Source: Histidinibacterium aquaticum (lineage in GTDB: Bacteria > Pseudomonadota > Alphaproteobacteria > Rhodobacterales > Rhodobacteraceae). Taken from it: a stretch of 64,000 nt of DNA. Of this stretch, positions 50,253 through 58,607 are shown one piece after another. Position numbers and translations under genes: made by a program. The stretch spans positions 124,001 to 188,000 of the forward strand of contig NZ_VYQE01000002.1 of the NCBI RefSeq assembly GCF_008710275.1, read 5' to 3'. The stretch's first letter is position 1. Each line of letters opens with the position of its first letter. Under the pieces are notes generated by a model that saw nothing but the letters and a program-made list of their open reading frames with translations, searched no databases and had not been told where the DNA came from.

Positions 50253-50681
50253 TCAAGTTTCGGGGGGAGATGCCCAGAAGCCCGGAACGCCTCCGCAGAA
50301 ACTGATAACATTCTTGTAGTCCTCGACTGCATGCCACATCAACGCCTCCGAAAAGCCGATGCGCGTCCCTGAGCCTCCCTCGTCGGCCGCTGGCGCGAGG
50401 ACGCCACTGTAAAGCGCTTTAAGAAGCCTCTTCTCGAGGCCATCCCCTATTTCGTCGGCGTCGGCAGGAAGGACGTCGCCACCTGTGGCATCGTAGAGCC
50501 GACGCAGCATATCCTGTGGAAGCGGATTAACTCCCGAAAGCCGAGCGAGCGTGTCGCCGAGCGCCGTCCGCGGCAGCCGCTGCACGGCGTCGTCTTGGGC
50601 CCAAGCTGTGCCGGAAACGGCGGTCAAGGCTGTGCTTCCCAGTGTGCCGAGAGCCTGCCTGCGTGTCAGGCGGGACGTCAT
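50253..50681 (-). CDS. FAD-dependent sugar/alcohol dehydrogenase small subunit (Tat-exported, SDH/FDH gamma-type)
   Basis: 142 residues. The Tat leader RLTRRQALGTLGSTALT is followed by a helical domain ending YSGVL...GFSEALMWHAVEDYK and FCGGVPGFWASPP, the conserved end of small subunits of membrane-bound sorbitol, fructose and FAD-glucose dehydrogenases. In those complexes it acts as a chaperone that co-exports the flavoprotein through Tat. ATGA overlap with the dihaem cytochrome gene, and divergent from the GMC gene at 51489. Confidence 0.82.
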   Translation of the reverse strand: MTSRLTRRQALGTLGSTALTAVSGTAWAQDDAVQRLPRTALGDTLARLSGVNPLPQDMLRRLYDATGGDVLPADADEIGDGLEKRLLKALYSGVLAPAADEGGSGTRIGFSEALMWHAVEDYKNVISFCGGVPGFWASPPET

Positions 50682-51331
50682 TCAATGATCTCCCAACTGG
50701 AATAGTACTGGGCAAGCGCGCCACGCTCTGCCGGTGTCAACTGCTCGGCGAAGGCGCGCATCCGACCCATCGGATCGCTCTTGCGTGCGCCCTCGGCATA
50801 GGCCTCCAGTGTCAGTGCAAGGTAGTTTTCCGGCTGGCCGTGCAGGTAGGGAGCTTCGCGCGCAAATCCTTGCTCCACCAGGGGAGGCTCACTGGCGGGG
50901 GCGCCATGACACGAGGCGCAGGGCGGGAGGCCGCGAGACCAGTCGCCGTCAAGGACCAGCCGCTCGGCATCTGGCACCGGCTGGAAATCTTCGGACCGCT
51001 GGAGGGCGGGGCGAGGCATGTCGCCATAGGTCTTTGCCTGTCGAATTGCGCCTTCAGGTCCAAGGGCGTGAGCGGTTGCCTGCATCTGTGGGTGCTCGCG
51101 CAGGCCCTCGCGATAGGCTTCAAGCTGCCGGGCGATGTAGGGGGCCGGCTGTCCATTCAGGATCGGATAGATTCGATCATCATCGGATGGAGCTGCTGTA
51201 TGGCAGGTCGGGCAGGAGAGAAGCGCGTTTTGCCCAATGGACGCTGCTGGGCCGATCCAGATACCGCAAGCCGTCACCAAGCCGACGGCCGCGCATCTGG
51301 TGGTCTTCGCGGGTGGCATCGTTCGGCCCAT
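50678..51331 (-). CDS. Dihaem cytochrome c (electron-transfer subunit)
   Basis: 217 residues, or 213 if the ATG at 51319 is used; neither has an ideal ribosome-binding site. Signal-like leader CAAVGLVTACGIWIGPAA. Two haem sites, CPTCH near 40-44 and CASCH near 140, with paired YIARQLEAYREG and YLALTLEAYAEG helices showing a duplicated cytochrome c553-like module. It overlaps the small-subunit gene. It probably takes electrons from the GMC flavoprotein to the quinone pool or oxidases. Confidence 0.85.
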   Translation of the reverse strand: MGRTMPPAKTTRCAAVGLVTACGIWIGPAASIGQNALLSCPTCHTAAPSDDDRIYPILNGQPAPYIARQLEAYREGLREHPQMQATAHALGPEGAIRQAKTYGDMPRPALQRSEDFQPVPDAERLVLDGDWSRGLPPCASCHGAPASEPPLVEQGFAREAPYLHGQPENYLALTLEAYAEGARKSDPMGRMRAFAEQLTPAERGALAQYYSSWEIIE

Positions 51332-51488
51332 CCTTTCGTCGGCAAGTCTTAGCGAGAAAACCGGGCAAGTCGTTCAAGGTTCCTTCCGCCGCTTGAGCGG
51401 CCAAGGACGGGCAAGGAACCTGTGCCGGAAGCCACATGTTGAACGCGCAGCGGCCCGGCTTGGGCATTCTTCAGGCGAGACGTTCTTA

Positions 51489-53105
51489 ATGGCCATCCAG
51501 AATTTTCCGTTCGAACCGGACGTCGTCGTGGTCGGCGCCGGTGTTGCAGGCGGCATGGCGGCGGATATCGCCGCTTCGAATGGCTTGAAGGTTGTGATCC
51601 TCGAATCCGGTCCGCGCCTGAACCGTGACGACATCACCCGGCGCTGGCGCGAAACGCCGTTGACGAACTTCATGGCGCCTTACCCCCAGCCTGAGTACGC
51701 TCCCGTTCCGGACCCCGCAAATTGGGACAATTATCTGATTCAGACAGGCCCGGATGCCTACAACCAGCAGTACATTCGCGGTGTTGGCGGCACGACATGG
51801 CACTGGGCCGCGGCCACTTGGCGTTTTCTGCCAAGCGACTTTCGTCTCCAGTCGCTCTATGGCGTCGGGCGGGACTGGCCGCTTTCCTACGAAGATCTTG
51901 AGCCGTGGTACGACAACGCCGAAACCCGCATGGGCGTAGCCGGACGCATGGCGCCGGGGATCGCCCCACGAAATAGTCCGTTTCCGATGGAAGCGCTGCC
52001 GCTGAGCTACATGGACGCGACCATCGCGGGGCACCTGAACCAGAACGGCTATCAGATGGTCGACGAACCGGTCGCTCGGAACAGCCGGATCTATGATGGA
52101 CGCCCGCCGTGCTGCGGCAACAACAACTGCATGCCGATCTGCCCGATCGCCGCGCAGTATTCGGGAAACATGGCCGTCGAGCGGGCCGAAGAGTCAGGCG
52201 CGATTGTCGTGACCGAGGCAGTTGTCCATCACCTCGAGGCCAGCGAGGATGGGCGGATCGGTGCGGTGCGGTACCTGTCTCCCGACGGTCAAGAAACACG
52301 GATCGCCGCCCGCGCCGTGGTTCTCGCCGCGAACGGCTTGGAGACGCCGCGCCTGATGCTGATGTCGCGGCAGGAACGTGCGCCGAACGGGATCGGCAAC
52401 TCCACTGGACAGGTCGGGCGCTACCTGATGGACCACCCTGGGACCTCGGTCGTCTTCGACATGCCCGAACCGGTCTGGCCCGGCCGGGGGCCGCAAGAGA
52501 TGACTTCGATTCTGAAGTTCCGCGACGGCGAATTCCGGTCGCGTTTCGCTGCCAAGAAACTGCACCTGTGGAATGGCAGCATGGTTTCCTCGATCGCGGA
52601 GGAGGCGATTGACGAAGGCCTTCGGGGAGAGGAACTGCGTCGCACCATCGCGAACCGGGCGGCCCGGCGCTGCGCGATCAATTCTTTCCACGAACTTCTC
52701 CCTGAGCCAACCAACAGGCTGACGCTGGCGGAAGACAGGCTGGACCCACTGGGGCTGCCGCGGCCGCAAATTCATTACGAGATCGGCGCCTACGTGCGGG
52801 AGAGCGCCCTTCATACCGCCGAAGTGTATCGCGACATTGTCGATACTCTGGGCGCCGAACTGATCAGCGTGAGCACCGGCGAGGAAGGGTTCGCTCCAAA
52901 CAACCACATCATGGGCGGCACGATCATGGGTGACGATCCGGCGAACTCGGTCGTGAACAAGGATTGCCGCGTCCATGCTTATGACAATCTTTGGGTCGCG
53001 AGTTCCTCGGTCTTCCCGTCCGCCGCTTGCGTGAACTCGACTTTGACCATCGCGGCGTTAGCCCTGCGTGTCGGGGCGGACGTAGCGCTACAGCTACGCA
53101 ACTGA
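51489..53105 (+). CDS. GMC-family FAD dehydrogenase catalytic subunit (FAD-glucose/sorbitol dehydrogenase-like)
   Basis: 538 residues from the ATG at 51489; the longer frame upstream overlaps the divergent cytochrome gene. FAD motif VVVGAGVAGGMAADIAA at the N-terminus; GVGGTTWHWAA in the cofactor region. CCGNNNCMPICPIA (from residue 208) carries the cysteines that bind a [3Fe-4S] cluster in FAD-glucose dehydrogenases. Catalytic His in NNHIMGGTIMG and VNSTLTIAALALR at the end. No own signal peptide, consistent with co-export with the Tat small subunit. It oxidises a sugar, polyol or alcohol in the periplasm; which one is not determined. Confidence 0.88.
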   Translation: MAIQNFPFEPDVVVVGAGVAGGMAADIAASNGLKVVILESGPRLNRDDITRRWRETPLTNFMAPYPQPEYAPVPDPANWDNYLIQTGPDAYNQQYIRGVGGTTWHWAAATWRFLPSDFRLQSLYGVGRDWPLSYEDLEPWYDNAETRMGVAGRMAPGIAPRNSPFPMEALPLSYMDATIAGHLNQNGYQMVDEPVARNSRIYDGRPPCCGNNNCMPICPIAAQYSGNMAVERAEESGAIVVTEAVVHHLEASEDGRIGAVRYLSPDGQETRIAARAVVLAANGLETPRLMLMSRQERAPNGIGNSTGQVGRYLMDHPGTSVVFDMPEPVWPGRGPQEMTSILKFRDGEFRSRFAAKKLHLWNGSMVSSIAEEAIDEGLRGEELRRTIANRAARRCAINSFHELLPEPTNRLTLAEDRLDPLGLPRPQIHYEIGAYVRESALHTAEVYRDIVDTLGAELISVSTGEEGFAPNNHIMGGTIMGDDPANSVVNKDCRVHAYDNLWVASSSVFPSAACVNSTLTIAALALRVGADVALQLRN

Positions 53106-53363
53106 CCATCGGAGCGGGCTTCGGGCAGAATTCGCGGTCTCCGCCGTAAGGCCAATCAGGAAAGCAACGCGTTGGGACGCCGGCTTGAGGCCATTTCATT
53201 TAGCTCGGCGGCCGTACGATCAGCGCTACTGCCGTAGAACCGGTCAAGATGCCGCTCCAGCTGGAGTTTGCCCTTACGGTGAAAGACGCCCGCGGAAGCA
53301 CCGGATTTCGCAGTCAGTGTCCTATACGCCCGTCGAACGGCACATGTGACGTACTGGCCAATA

Positions 53364-54041
53364 TCAGCTTTCTTCGCCTGGCTTCGGGCGGGGCTCAACC
53401 AGATGCAGAATCGCATCGACGACCTGAGATCGGATCTTGATCTGGGCGTCGTCCGAAAAGAGGTCCTCGCCGAAGATCGCGGAAAACGTCGGCCGGTTCG
53501 AGACGTTGAAGAAGCTCGCGGCGCTGATCTGCCAGTGCAGCGCGACCGGATCGAGCCCCTTGCGGAAGACGCCTTCGGCCTCCCCGCGGCGGCAGATGTC
53601 CTCCAGCTTCTTGATCGCCGAGAGGTTCAGCCGCCGGATGACTTCGGAGCCCGTCAGGTTCTCGGCCTGGTGGATGTTCTCGATCATTACCATGCGGATG
53701 AATTCCGGGTGGCTCCGGTGGTGGTCGAAGGTGAAGGAGACGAGCCGGGCGAGGGCGTCGCGCGGCGTGAGCTGCCCGAGGTCGAGCTCCGTCTCGCCGG
53801 CCCGGACCTCTGAGTAGGCCTCCTCGAGCGCGCGAACGTAGAGGCCCTTCTTGTCGCCGAAGTAGTAGTAGATCATCCGCTTCGACGTGCGCGTCTTGGC
53901 GGCGATACTGTGGATGCGTGCGCCCGAGAGCCCGTGCGCCGCGAATTCCTCGATCGCCACGCTCAGGATGTCGCGTTTGACGGCGTCCGGGTTCTGCCGC
54001 CAACCCCGCTTTTCCCTCTTCTTCTCTTCGGTTTCCGCCAA
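53364..54041 (-). CDS. TetR/AcrR-family repressor of the quinate/shikimate cluster
   Basis: 225 residues from a TTG at 54041, with GGGAGG 7 bases upstream; a longer frame through the operator region is rejected. Helix-turn-helix at about 25-70: ILSVAIEEFAAHGLSGARIH, then KTRTSKRMIYYYFGDKKGLY, the typical TetR core. The C-terminal ligand domain has the TetR_C pattern of aromatic-catabolism regulators (HPEFIRMVMIENIHQA). It is divergent from the dehydrogenase at 54166, with an inverted repeat between, so it probably represses the cluster until quinate, shikimate or a product binds. Confidence 0.85.
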   Translation of the reverse strand: MAETEEKKREKRGWRQNPDAVKRDILSVAIEEFAAHGLSGARIHSIAAKTRTSKRMIYYYFGDKKGLYVRALEEAYSEVRAGETELDLGQLTPRDALARLVSFTFDHHRSHPEFIRMVMIENIHQAENLTGSEVIRRLNLSAIKKLEDICRRGEAEGVFRKGLDPVALHWQISAASFFNVSNRPTFSAIFGEDLFSDDAQIKIRSQVVDAILHLVEPRPKPGEES

Positions 54042-54089
54042 GTCCGCCTCCCGGGAGTGCTGATAACACAGGGGCTTCCGAGCCGACAG

Positions 54090-54126
54090 AATGTTCTTCT
54101 TGACGAAATTAACCGTCTGGAACATT
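54090..54126. promoter_or_regulatory. Putative TetR operator
   Basis: Inverted arms AATGTTC (54090-54096) and GAACATT (54120-54126), separated by 23 AT-rich bases including an inner GACG...CGTC pair. It lies between the divergent TetR and dehydrogenase genes. The spacing is wide for a single TetR dimer, so two dimers may bind. Confidence 0.5.
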
Positions 54127-54165
54127 TTGCGAGTCGAACAGTGTGGAAGGGGAGGTCCACGCAAG

Positions 54166-55053
54166 GTGACCACAGGACGCGCGCAGACGATCCGGTCTCA
54201 TCCGGAGCTCAGGCTCGGCCTGATCGGTCGCGGGATCCGTCTTTCGCGTACGCCTCGCATGCACGAAGCGGAGGCAGCCGCGCAGGGGCTTGCCTGCTCC
54301 TACGAGCTGCTGGACACCGACGCCGGGACCGCGGGGTCGCTGGAGGAAATCGTCGCGTGGGCCGAGGCCGAAGGCTTCGCCGGTCTCAACGTCACATATC
54401 CCTACAAGCAGGAGATCATGCCGCTGCTGGACGATCTTTCCAGCGCGGCGACACGGGTCGGCGCGGTCAACACGGTGGTCTTCCGGGAGGGCCGCCGGTC
54501 CGGTCACAACACCGACTACTGGGGCTTCTCCGAGAGCCTGCGACAGAACCTCCCCGGTGCCGAGGTGGACTGCGTGCTGCTGATCGGAGCCGGCGGCGCG
54601 GGCGGGGCCATCGGTCACGCGCTGGCGGACATGGGGGCGACACGCCTGCTGATCGCGGACAAGCGCGAAGGGGCGGCGCAATCGCTCGCCCGGTCGATCA
54701 ACGGCGCGACCGGGGCGGAGGTCGCCTCGCCGGTCGATGACCTTTCGGAGGCCTCCGCCCAGACCCGGGGCATCGTCAACGCGACGCCCATGGGCATGGC
54801 CAAGATGCCGGGCCTGCCGCTGGAGGCGGGGCTGATCGAGGCGCGGCACTGGGTCGCCGACATCGTCTATTTCCCACTCGAGACGGCGCTCCTGCGCCAT
54901 GCGCGGGAGACCGGCTGCCGCACTCTGAGCGGGGAGGGCATGGCGATCTTCCAGGCGGTCCGGGCGTTCGAGCTCTTCACCGGGGTCAAGCCCGACGCCG
55001 ACCGCATGACGGAGGCCTTCCGCGCGCAGTCTCCGGAACAGGGGGCGGCATGA
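54166..55053 (+). CDS. Quinate/shikimate dehydrogenase (QsuD/AroE-like, catabolic)
   Basis: 295 residues from the GTG at 54166, with GGGGAGG 10 bases upstream. The substrate site LSRTPRMHEAE differs from biosynthetic AroE (SxSP) and matches the NAD-dependent quinate/shikimate dehydrogenase type of Corynebacterium. The catalytic Lys is in NVTYPYKQ and the Asp in GHNTDYWGF. The dinucleotide motif is GAGGAGGAIG, then IADKREG, where Asp favours NAD. MAIFQAVRAFELFTG closes the fold. It oxidises quinate or shikimate to 3-dehydroquinate or 3-dehydroshikimate. First gene of the catabolic operon, coupled to the dehydratase by ATGA. Confidence 0.88.
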   Translation: MTTGRAQTIRSHPELRLGLIGRGIRLSRTPRMHEAEAAAQGLACSYELLDTDAGTAGSLEEIVAWAEAEGFAGLNVTYPYKQEIMPLLDDLSSAATRVGAVNTVVFREGRRSGHNTDYWGFSESLRQNLPGAEVDCVLLIGAGGAGGAIGHALADMGATRLLIADKREGAAQSLARSINGATGAEVASPVDDLSEASAQTRGIVNATPMGMAKMPGLPLEAGLIEARHWVADIVYFPLETALLRHARETGCRTLSGEGMAIFQAVRAFELFTGVKPDADRMTEAFRAQSPEQGAA

Positions 55054-56936
55054 AGACCGGCATCGCCACCGTCTCGATATCTGGCAACCTCGAGGAGAAG
55101 ATCGAGGCCATCGCGGCCGCGGGCTTCTCCGGCATCGAGATCTTCGAGCAGGACTTCATCGCCGACGTGCGCGGCCCCCGCGAGGTTGGGCGGCGCATCC
55201 GCGAGGCAGGCTTGGAGCTTCTGCTGTTCCAGCCCTTCCGCGATTTCGAGGGGCTGCCCGGGCCGCTGCGACAACGCGCCTTCGACCGCGTTGAGCGAAA
55301 GTTCGACGTCATGCAGGAGCTCGGCTGCGAGATGATGCTGGTCTGCTCGTCGGTTCATCCCGAGGCGCTCGGGGGCGTCGACCGGGCGGCGGCGGACTTC
55401 GCCGAGCTTGGCGAGCGCGCCGCGGCCCGCGGCTTGAAAGTCGGCTACGAGGCCCTCGCCTGGGGCCGCCACGTCGACGATCATCGCGATGCCTGGGAGA
55501 TCGTGCGGCGGGCCGACCATCCGAACGTCGGACTCGTGCTCGACAGCTTCCACACTCTGGCGCGCGGGATCGATCCCGAGAGCATCCGGTCGATCCCCGG
55601 CGACCGCATCTTCTTCGTCCAGCTTGCCGACGCACCGCAGATCGAGATGGACCTGCTCTACTGGTCCCGGCACTTCCGCAACATGCCGGGCGAAGGCGAC
55701 CTCGAGGTCGCCCGCTTCATGCGCGCGGTCGTCGCTACCGGCTACGCGGGCCCCGTGAGCCTCGAGATCTTCAACGACCAGTTCCGGGGCGGAAGCCCGA
55801 CCACCATCGCGCGAGACGGCTACCGCTCGCTCGTCTCCCTGATGGACGAGGTCCGCAGGCAGGAGCCGGAGAGCTCCGTCGACCTGGCGGTCCTTCCGCC
55901 GCCCGTGCGGGTCCACGACACCGCGTTCATCGAGTTCGCGGCACGGGGCGCCGATCTGGAGGCACTGGAGACGCTCCTGCGCAGCATGGGTTTCCGGCAG
56001 GCGGGGCGCCACGTCTCCAAGGCGGTCACCCTCTGGCAGCAGGGCGAGATCCGGATCGTCCTCAACTCCGAGACGACCGGACACGCCGCCAACGCCTATC
56101 ATGTGCGCGGCCCGACGGTCTGCGACATCGGGCTCACCGTCGGCTCGGCCGAAGCGACCGTCGAGCGGGCGACCGCGCTCGGGGCGGAGCTCTTTTCCCA
56201 GCCGCTCGGGCCAGGAGAGATGCCGATCCCGGCGATCCGGGGGCAAGGCGGCAGCGTCATGCACTTCATCGACGAGCAGAGCGGTCTCTCGGAAGTCTGG
56301 GACGTCGAATTCCTGCGCGAGGGCACTCCCGCCCCGGACACCGGACTGACGCGGATCGACCATCTCGCGCAGACCATGACCTACGACGAGATGCTGAGCT
56401 GGTCGCTCTTCTACACCTCCCTCTTCGACATGCGGAAGCAGCCGATGATCGACGTGATCGATCCCGACGGCCTCGTCCGCAGCCAGGCCGTGGCGGCCCC
56501 GGATGGGCGCTTCCGCATCACGCTCAACGGCGCGGAAACCTACAAGACGCTCGCGGGGTCGTTCCTGGCCGAGGGCTACGGCTCAACCGTCCAGCACATC
56601 GCGCTCGGCACCGAGGACATCTTCGCCACGGCGGAGGCGCTCGCCCGTCAGGGCTTCGAGGCGCTGCCGATCTCCCGCAACTACTTCGACGATCTGGCGA
56701 CCCGCTTCGAGCTGGACCCCGCGTTCCTCGACCGGCTCCGGATGTCCAATGTCCTCTACGACGCGGACGCCGAGGGTGAGTTCCTACAGCTCTATTCCCG
56801 GCCCTTCGCCGGCCACATGTTCTTCGAGATCGTCGAGCGGCGCGGCGGCTACGCCGGCTTCGGCGCGCCGAACGCCCCGTTCCGCATCGCCGCTCTCAAG
56901 CGCCTCAACCGTCCGAAGGGAATGCCCGCCATGTAG
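55050..56936 (+). CDS. quiC: 3-dehydroshikimate dehydratase (QuiC/QsuB type, two-domain)
   Basis: 628 residues. Residues 1-285 are a sugar-isomerase-like TIM barrel with metal ligands in GYEALAWG (Glu), LDSFHTLARG (Asp), FFVQLADAP (Gln) and SLEIFND (Glu), as in QsuB and AsbF. Residues about 300-628 are a 4-hydroxyphenylpyruvate dioxygenase-like VOC domain keeping His in IDHLAQTM, His in VQHIALGTED and Glu in FFEIVERRGGYAGFG. The N-terminal domain converts 3-dehydroshikimate to protocatechuate; the role of the C-terminal domain is unsettled in the family. This whole-length fusion is the standard QuiC1/QsuB form. Confidence 0.93.
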   Translation: MKTGIATVSISGNLEEKIEAIAAAGFSGIEIFEQDFIADVRGPREVGRRIREAGLELLLFQPFRDFEGLPGPLRQRAFDRVERKFDVMQELGCEMMLVCSSVHPEALGGVDRAAADFAELGERAAARGLKVGYEALAWGRHVDDHRDAWEIVRRADHPNVGLVLDSFHTLARGIDPESIRSIPGDRIFFVQLADAPQIEMDLLYWSRHFRNMPGEGDLEVARFMRAVVATGYAGPVSLEIFNDQFRGGSPTTIARDGYRSLVSLMDEVRRQEPESSVDLAVLPPPVRVHDTAFIEFAARGADLEALETLLRSMGFRQAGRHVSKAVTLWQQGEIRIVLNSETTGHAANAYHVRGPTVCDIGLTVGSAEATVERATALGAELFSQPLGPGEMPIPAIRGQGGSVMHFIDEQSGLSEVWDVEFLREGTPAPDTGLTRIDHLAQTMTYDEMLSWSLFYTSLFDMRKQPMIDVIDPDGLVRSQAVAAPDGRFRITLNGAETYKTLAGSFLAEGYGSTVQHIALGTEDIFATAEALARQGFEALPISRNYFDDLATRFELDPAFLDRLRMSNVLYDADAEGEFLQLYSRPFAGHMFFEIVERRGGYAGFGAPNAPFRIAALKRLNRPKGMPAM

Positions 56937-57017
56937 CCGCTCCGGAGGAGCGCGGCTGCCCACGTCTCACGCAACGGCTCCGATCAACGGGGTCACTTGT
57001 CATAAGGGAGGAAACCA

Positions 57018-58010
57018 ATGACACATCTCACTCGCCGGACCGCCATGGCCGCCGGCCTCGCCGCGACCACGGCCCTCATCATCCCGGGGGGCGTCCTTGC
57101 CCAGGACATGCCGACCCTGCGGCTGTCCTCCGTCGTCTCCGACAACGACATCCGGGCGGAGGCCTTCCAGGGCATTTCCGACGCGGTCTCCGACCAGATC
57201 GACCTCGAGGTCTACAACGGCGCGACGCTGGTCCCGCAGGGCACCGAGATGACCGCGATCCAGCGCGGCAACCTCGAGATGGGCCTGATCGCGCCGCAGA
57301 CCATCGCCGAGCAGATCCCCGAGTGGTCCATCGTGACCTCGGCCTACCTCTTTGACGATTCCGATCACCTTCAGGAGGTCTTCGACAGCGAGGTCGGCGA
57401 CCAGCTGATCTCTCTCGCGGAAGAGGCGGGCATCCACGTCCTCGCACCGGTCTACTTCGGCACGCGGCAGGTGAACCTCGTGGGCGATGCCGAGGTGCAG
57501 ACGCCCGAGGATCTCGACGGCGTCACGTTGCGGATGCCCGGCGGCGACGCATGGCAGTTCCTGGGCGAGGCAATCGGCGCCAACCCGACGCCGCTGGCCT
57601 ACTCTGAGGTCTACACGGCGCTCCAGACCGGGGCCATCGACGGCCAGGACAACCCGCTGCCCAACGACTACAACATGAAGTTCTACGAGGTGACGGACCA
57701 GATCGTCCTGACCGGCCATCTCGTCGGCTTCGACGTGCTCGCCATCGGCACCGAGGCCTGGGAGGGGCTCTCCGCCGAGCAGCAGGAGGCCCTGCAAACG
57801 GCCGTGGACGAGGCCATCGCCGAGAGCACTCAGCGCCACCTCGACCGGGAAGAAGAGCTGGTGCAGTTCTTCCGCGACGAGGGCCTCGAGGTCTACGAGC
57901 CCGACCGTGACGCCTTCCGCGAGTACGCCCAGCAGATGTATCTCGAGTCCGAGTTCGCCGAGAGCTGGCCGGAGGGGATGCTCGAAGAGATCAATGCCCT
58001 CGCCGAGTAA
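57018..58010 (+). CDS. TRAP transporter substrate-binding protein (DctP family), probable quinate/shikimate binder
   Basis: 330 residues. Leader MTHLTRRTAMAAGLAATTAL is Tat-like (RRT) or Sec, cleaved near VLA-Q. DctP features: LEMGLIAPQTI, GVTLRMPGGDAW with the carboxylate-binding Arg and the NPTPLAYSEVYTALQTGAIDG run. GGGAGG lies 7 bases before the ATG. Its place between QuiC and AroQ makes quinate, shikimate or 3-dehydroshikimate the likely ligand (context inference). Confidence 0.88.
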   Translation: MTHLTRRTAMAAGLAATTALIIPGGVLAQDMPTLRLSSVVSDNDIRAEAFQGISDAVSDQIDLEVYNGATLVPQGTEMTAIQRGNLEMGLIAPQTIAEQIPEWSIVTSAYLFDDSDHLQEVFDSEVGDQLISLAEEAGIHVLAPVYFGTRQVNLVGDAEVQTPEDLDGVTLRMPGGDAWQFLGEAIGANPTPLAYSEVYTALQTGAIDGQDNPLPNDYNMKFYEVTDQIVLTGHLVGFDVLAIGTEAWEGLSAEQQEALQTAVDEAIAESTQRHLDREEELVQFFRDEGLEVYEPDRDAFREYAQQMYLESEFAESWPEGMLEEINALAE

Positions 58011-58028
58011 TCGTCCGCCACCAATCCC

Positions 58029-58051
58029 GCGGGCCGGATCGTCCGGCCCGC
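58029..58051 (+). other. Stem-loop between TRAP binding-protein and permease genes
   Basis: GCGGGCCGGA (58029-58038) and TCCGGCCCGC (58042-58051) form a perfect 10-bp stem with a 3-base loop. Located 19 bases after the binding-protein stop, with no T-run. It probably favours the binding-protein message over the permease message. Confidence 0.6.
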
Positions 58052-58073
58052 GTCTTCATCCGAGGCTGACCGC

Positions 58074-58607
58074 GTGACCCCACGATCCCGAGACTGGCCC
58101 GCCATTGGCCGGGCCGTGGCAGAGGCCCTGCCGGCATTGCTCCTCGCCGCCATGTTCCTGAGCTTCATCGTCCAGGTCTTCATGCGATACGTGCTGGACA
58201 ACCCCGTCGGCTGGACCGTCGAGGTCTGCGTCATCGCCTGGCTCTGGATCCTGTTTTGGGGGCAGTCCGTCTCGGCCTCCGAGGAAGACGAGATCCGCTT
58301 CGACATCGTCTACGGCGCCGTCTCTCCGGCTGTGCGCCGCTGGTTCCGGGTCGTCTTCTCGGTCTTCCTGGTCGGCATCTACCTCTGGTCGCTTCCGGCT
58401 GTCTGGGACTTCGTCAGCTTCATGCAAATCCAGGACACCTCATACCTCGACATTCCGTTCAGCTGGGTCTTCTCCATCGCCGTGGTCTTCATGGTTGTCT
58501 CGATCCTGCGCTACGCCCGCATCTTCTGGAGCGCCCTGCGCGGTCATGATCCCCATGCCGCCACGCCCGATCCCGGCACCGTCTCCCGCAAGGACTTCAC
58601 CGAATGA
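58074..58607 (+). CDS. TRAP transporter small permease (DctQ family)
   Basis: 177 residues from a GTG start. Four predicted membrane helices (ALPALLLAAMFLSFIVQVFM, VCVIAWLWILFWGQSVSASE, RVVFSVFLVGIYLW, SWVFSIAVVFMVVSILRY). VFMRYVLDNPVGWTVEVCVI is the DctQ signature. A short GAGG precedes the start. The stop overlaps the large permease ATG. Confidence 0.9.
   Translation: MTPRSRDWPAIGRAVAEALPALLLAAMFLSFIVQVFMRYVLDNPVGWTVEVCVIAWLWILFWGQSVSASEEDEIRFDIVYGAVSPAVRRWFRVVFSVFLVGIYLWSLPAVWDFVSFMQIQDTSYLDIPFSWVFSIAVVFMVVSILRYARIFWSALRGHDPHAATPDPGTVSRKDFTE

Noticed and set aside
53156-53416. 86-residue minus-strand frame between the GMC and TetR genes
   Set aside because: It overlaps the end of the TetR gene, has no ribosome-binding site and no recognised family. 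It might be a remnant, but nothing supports it.
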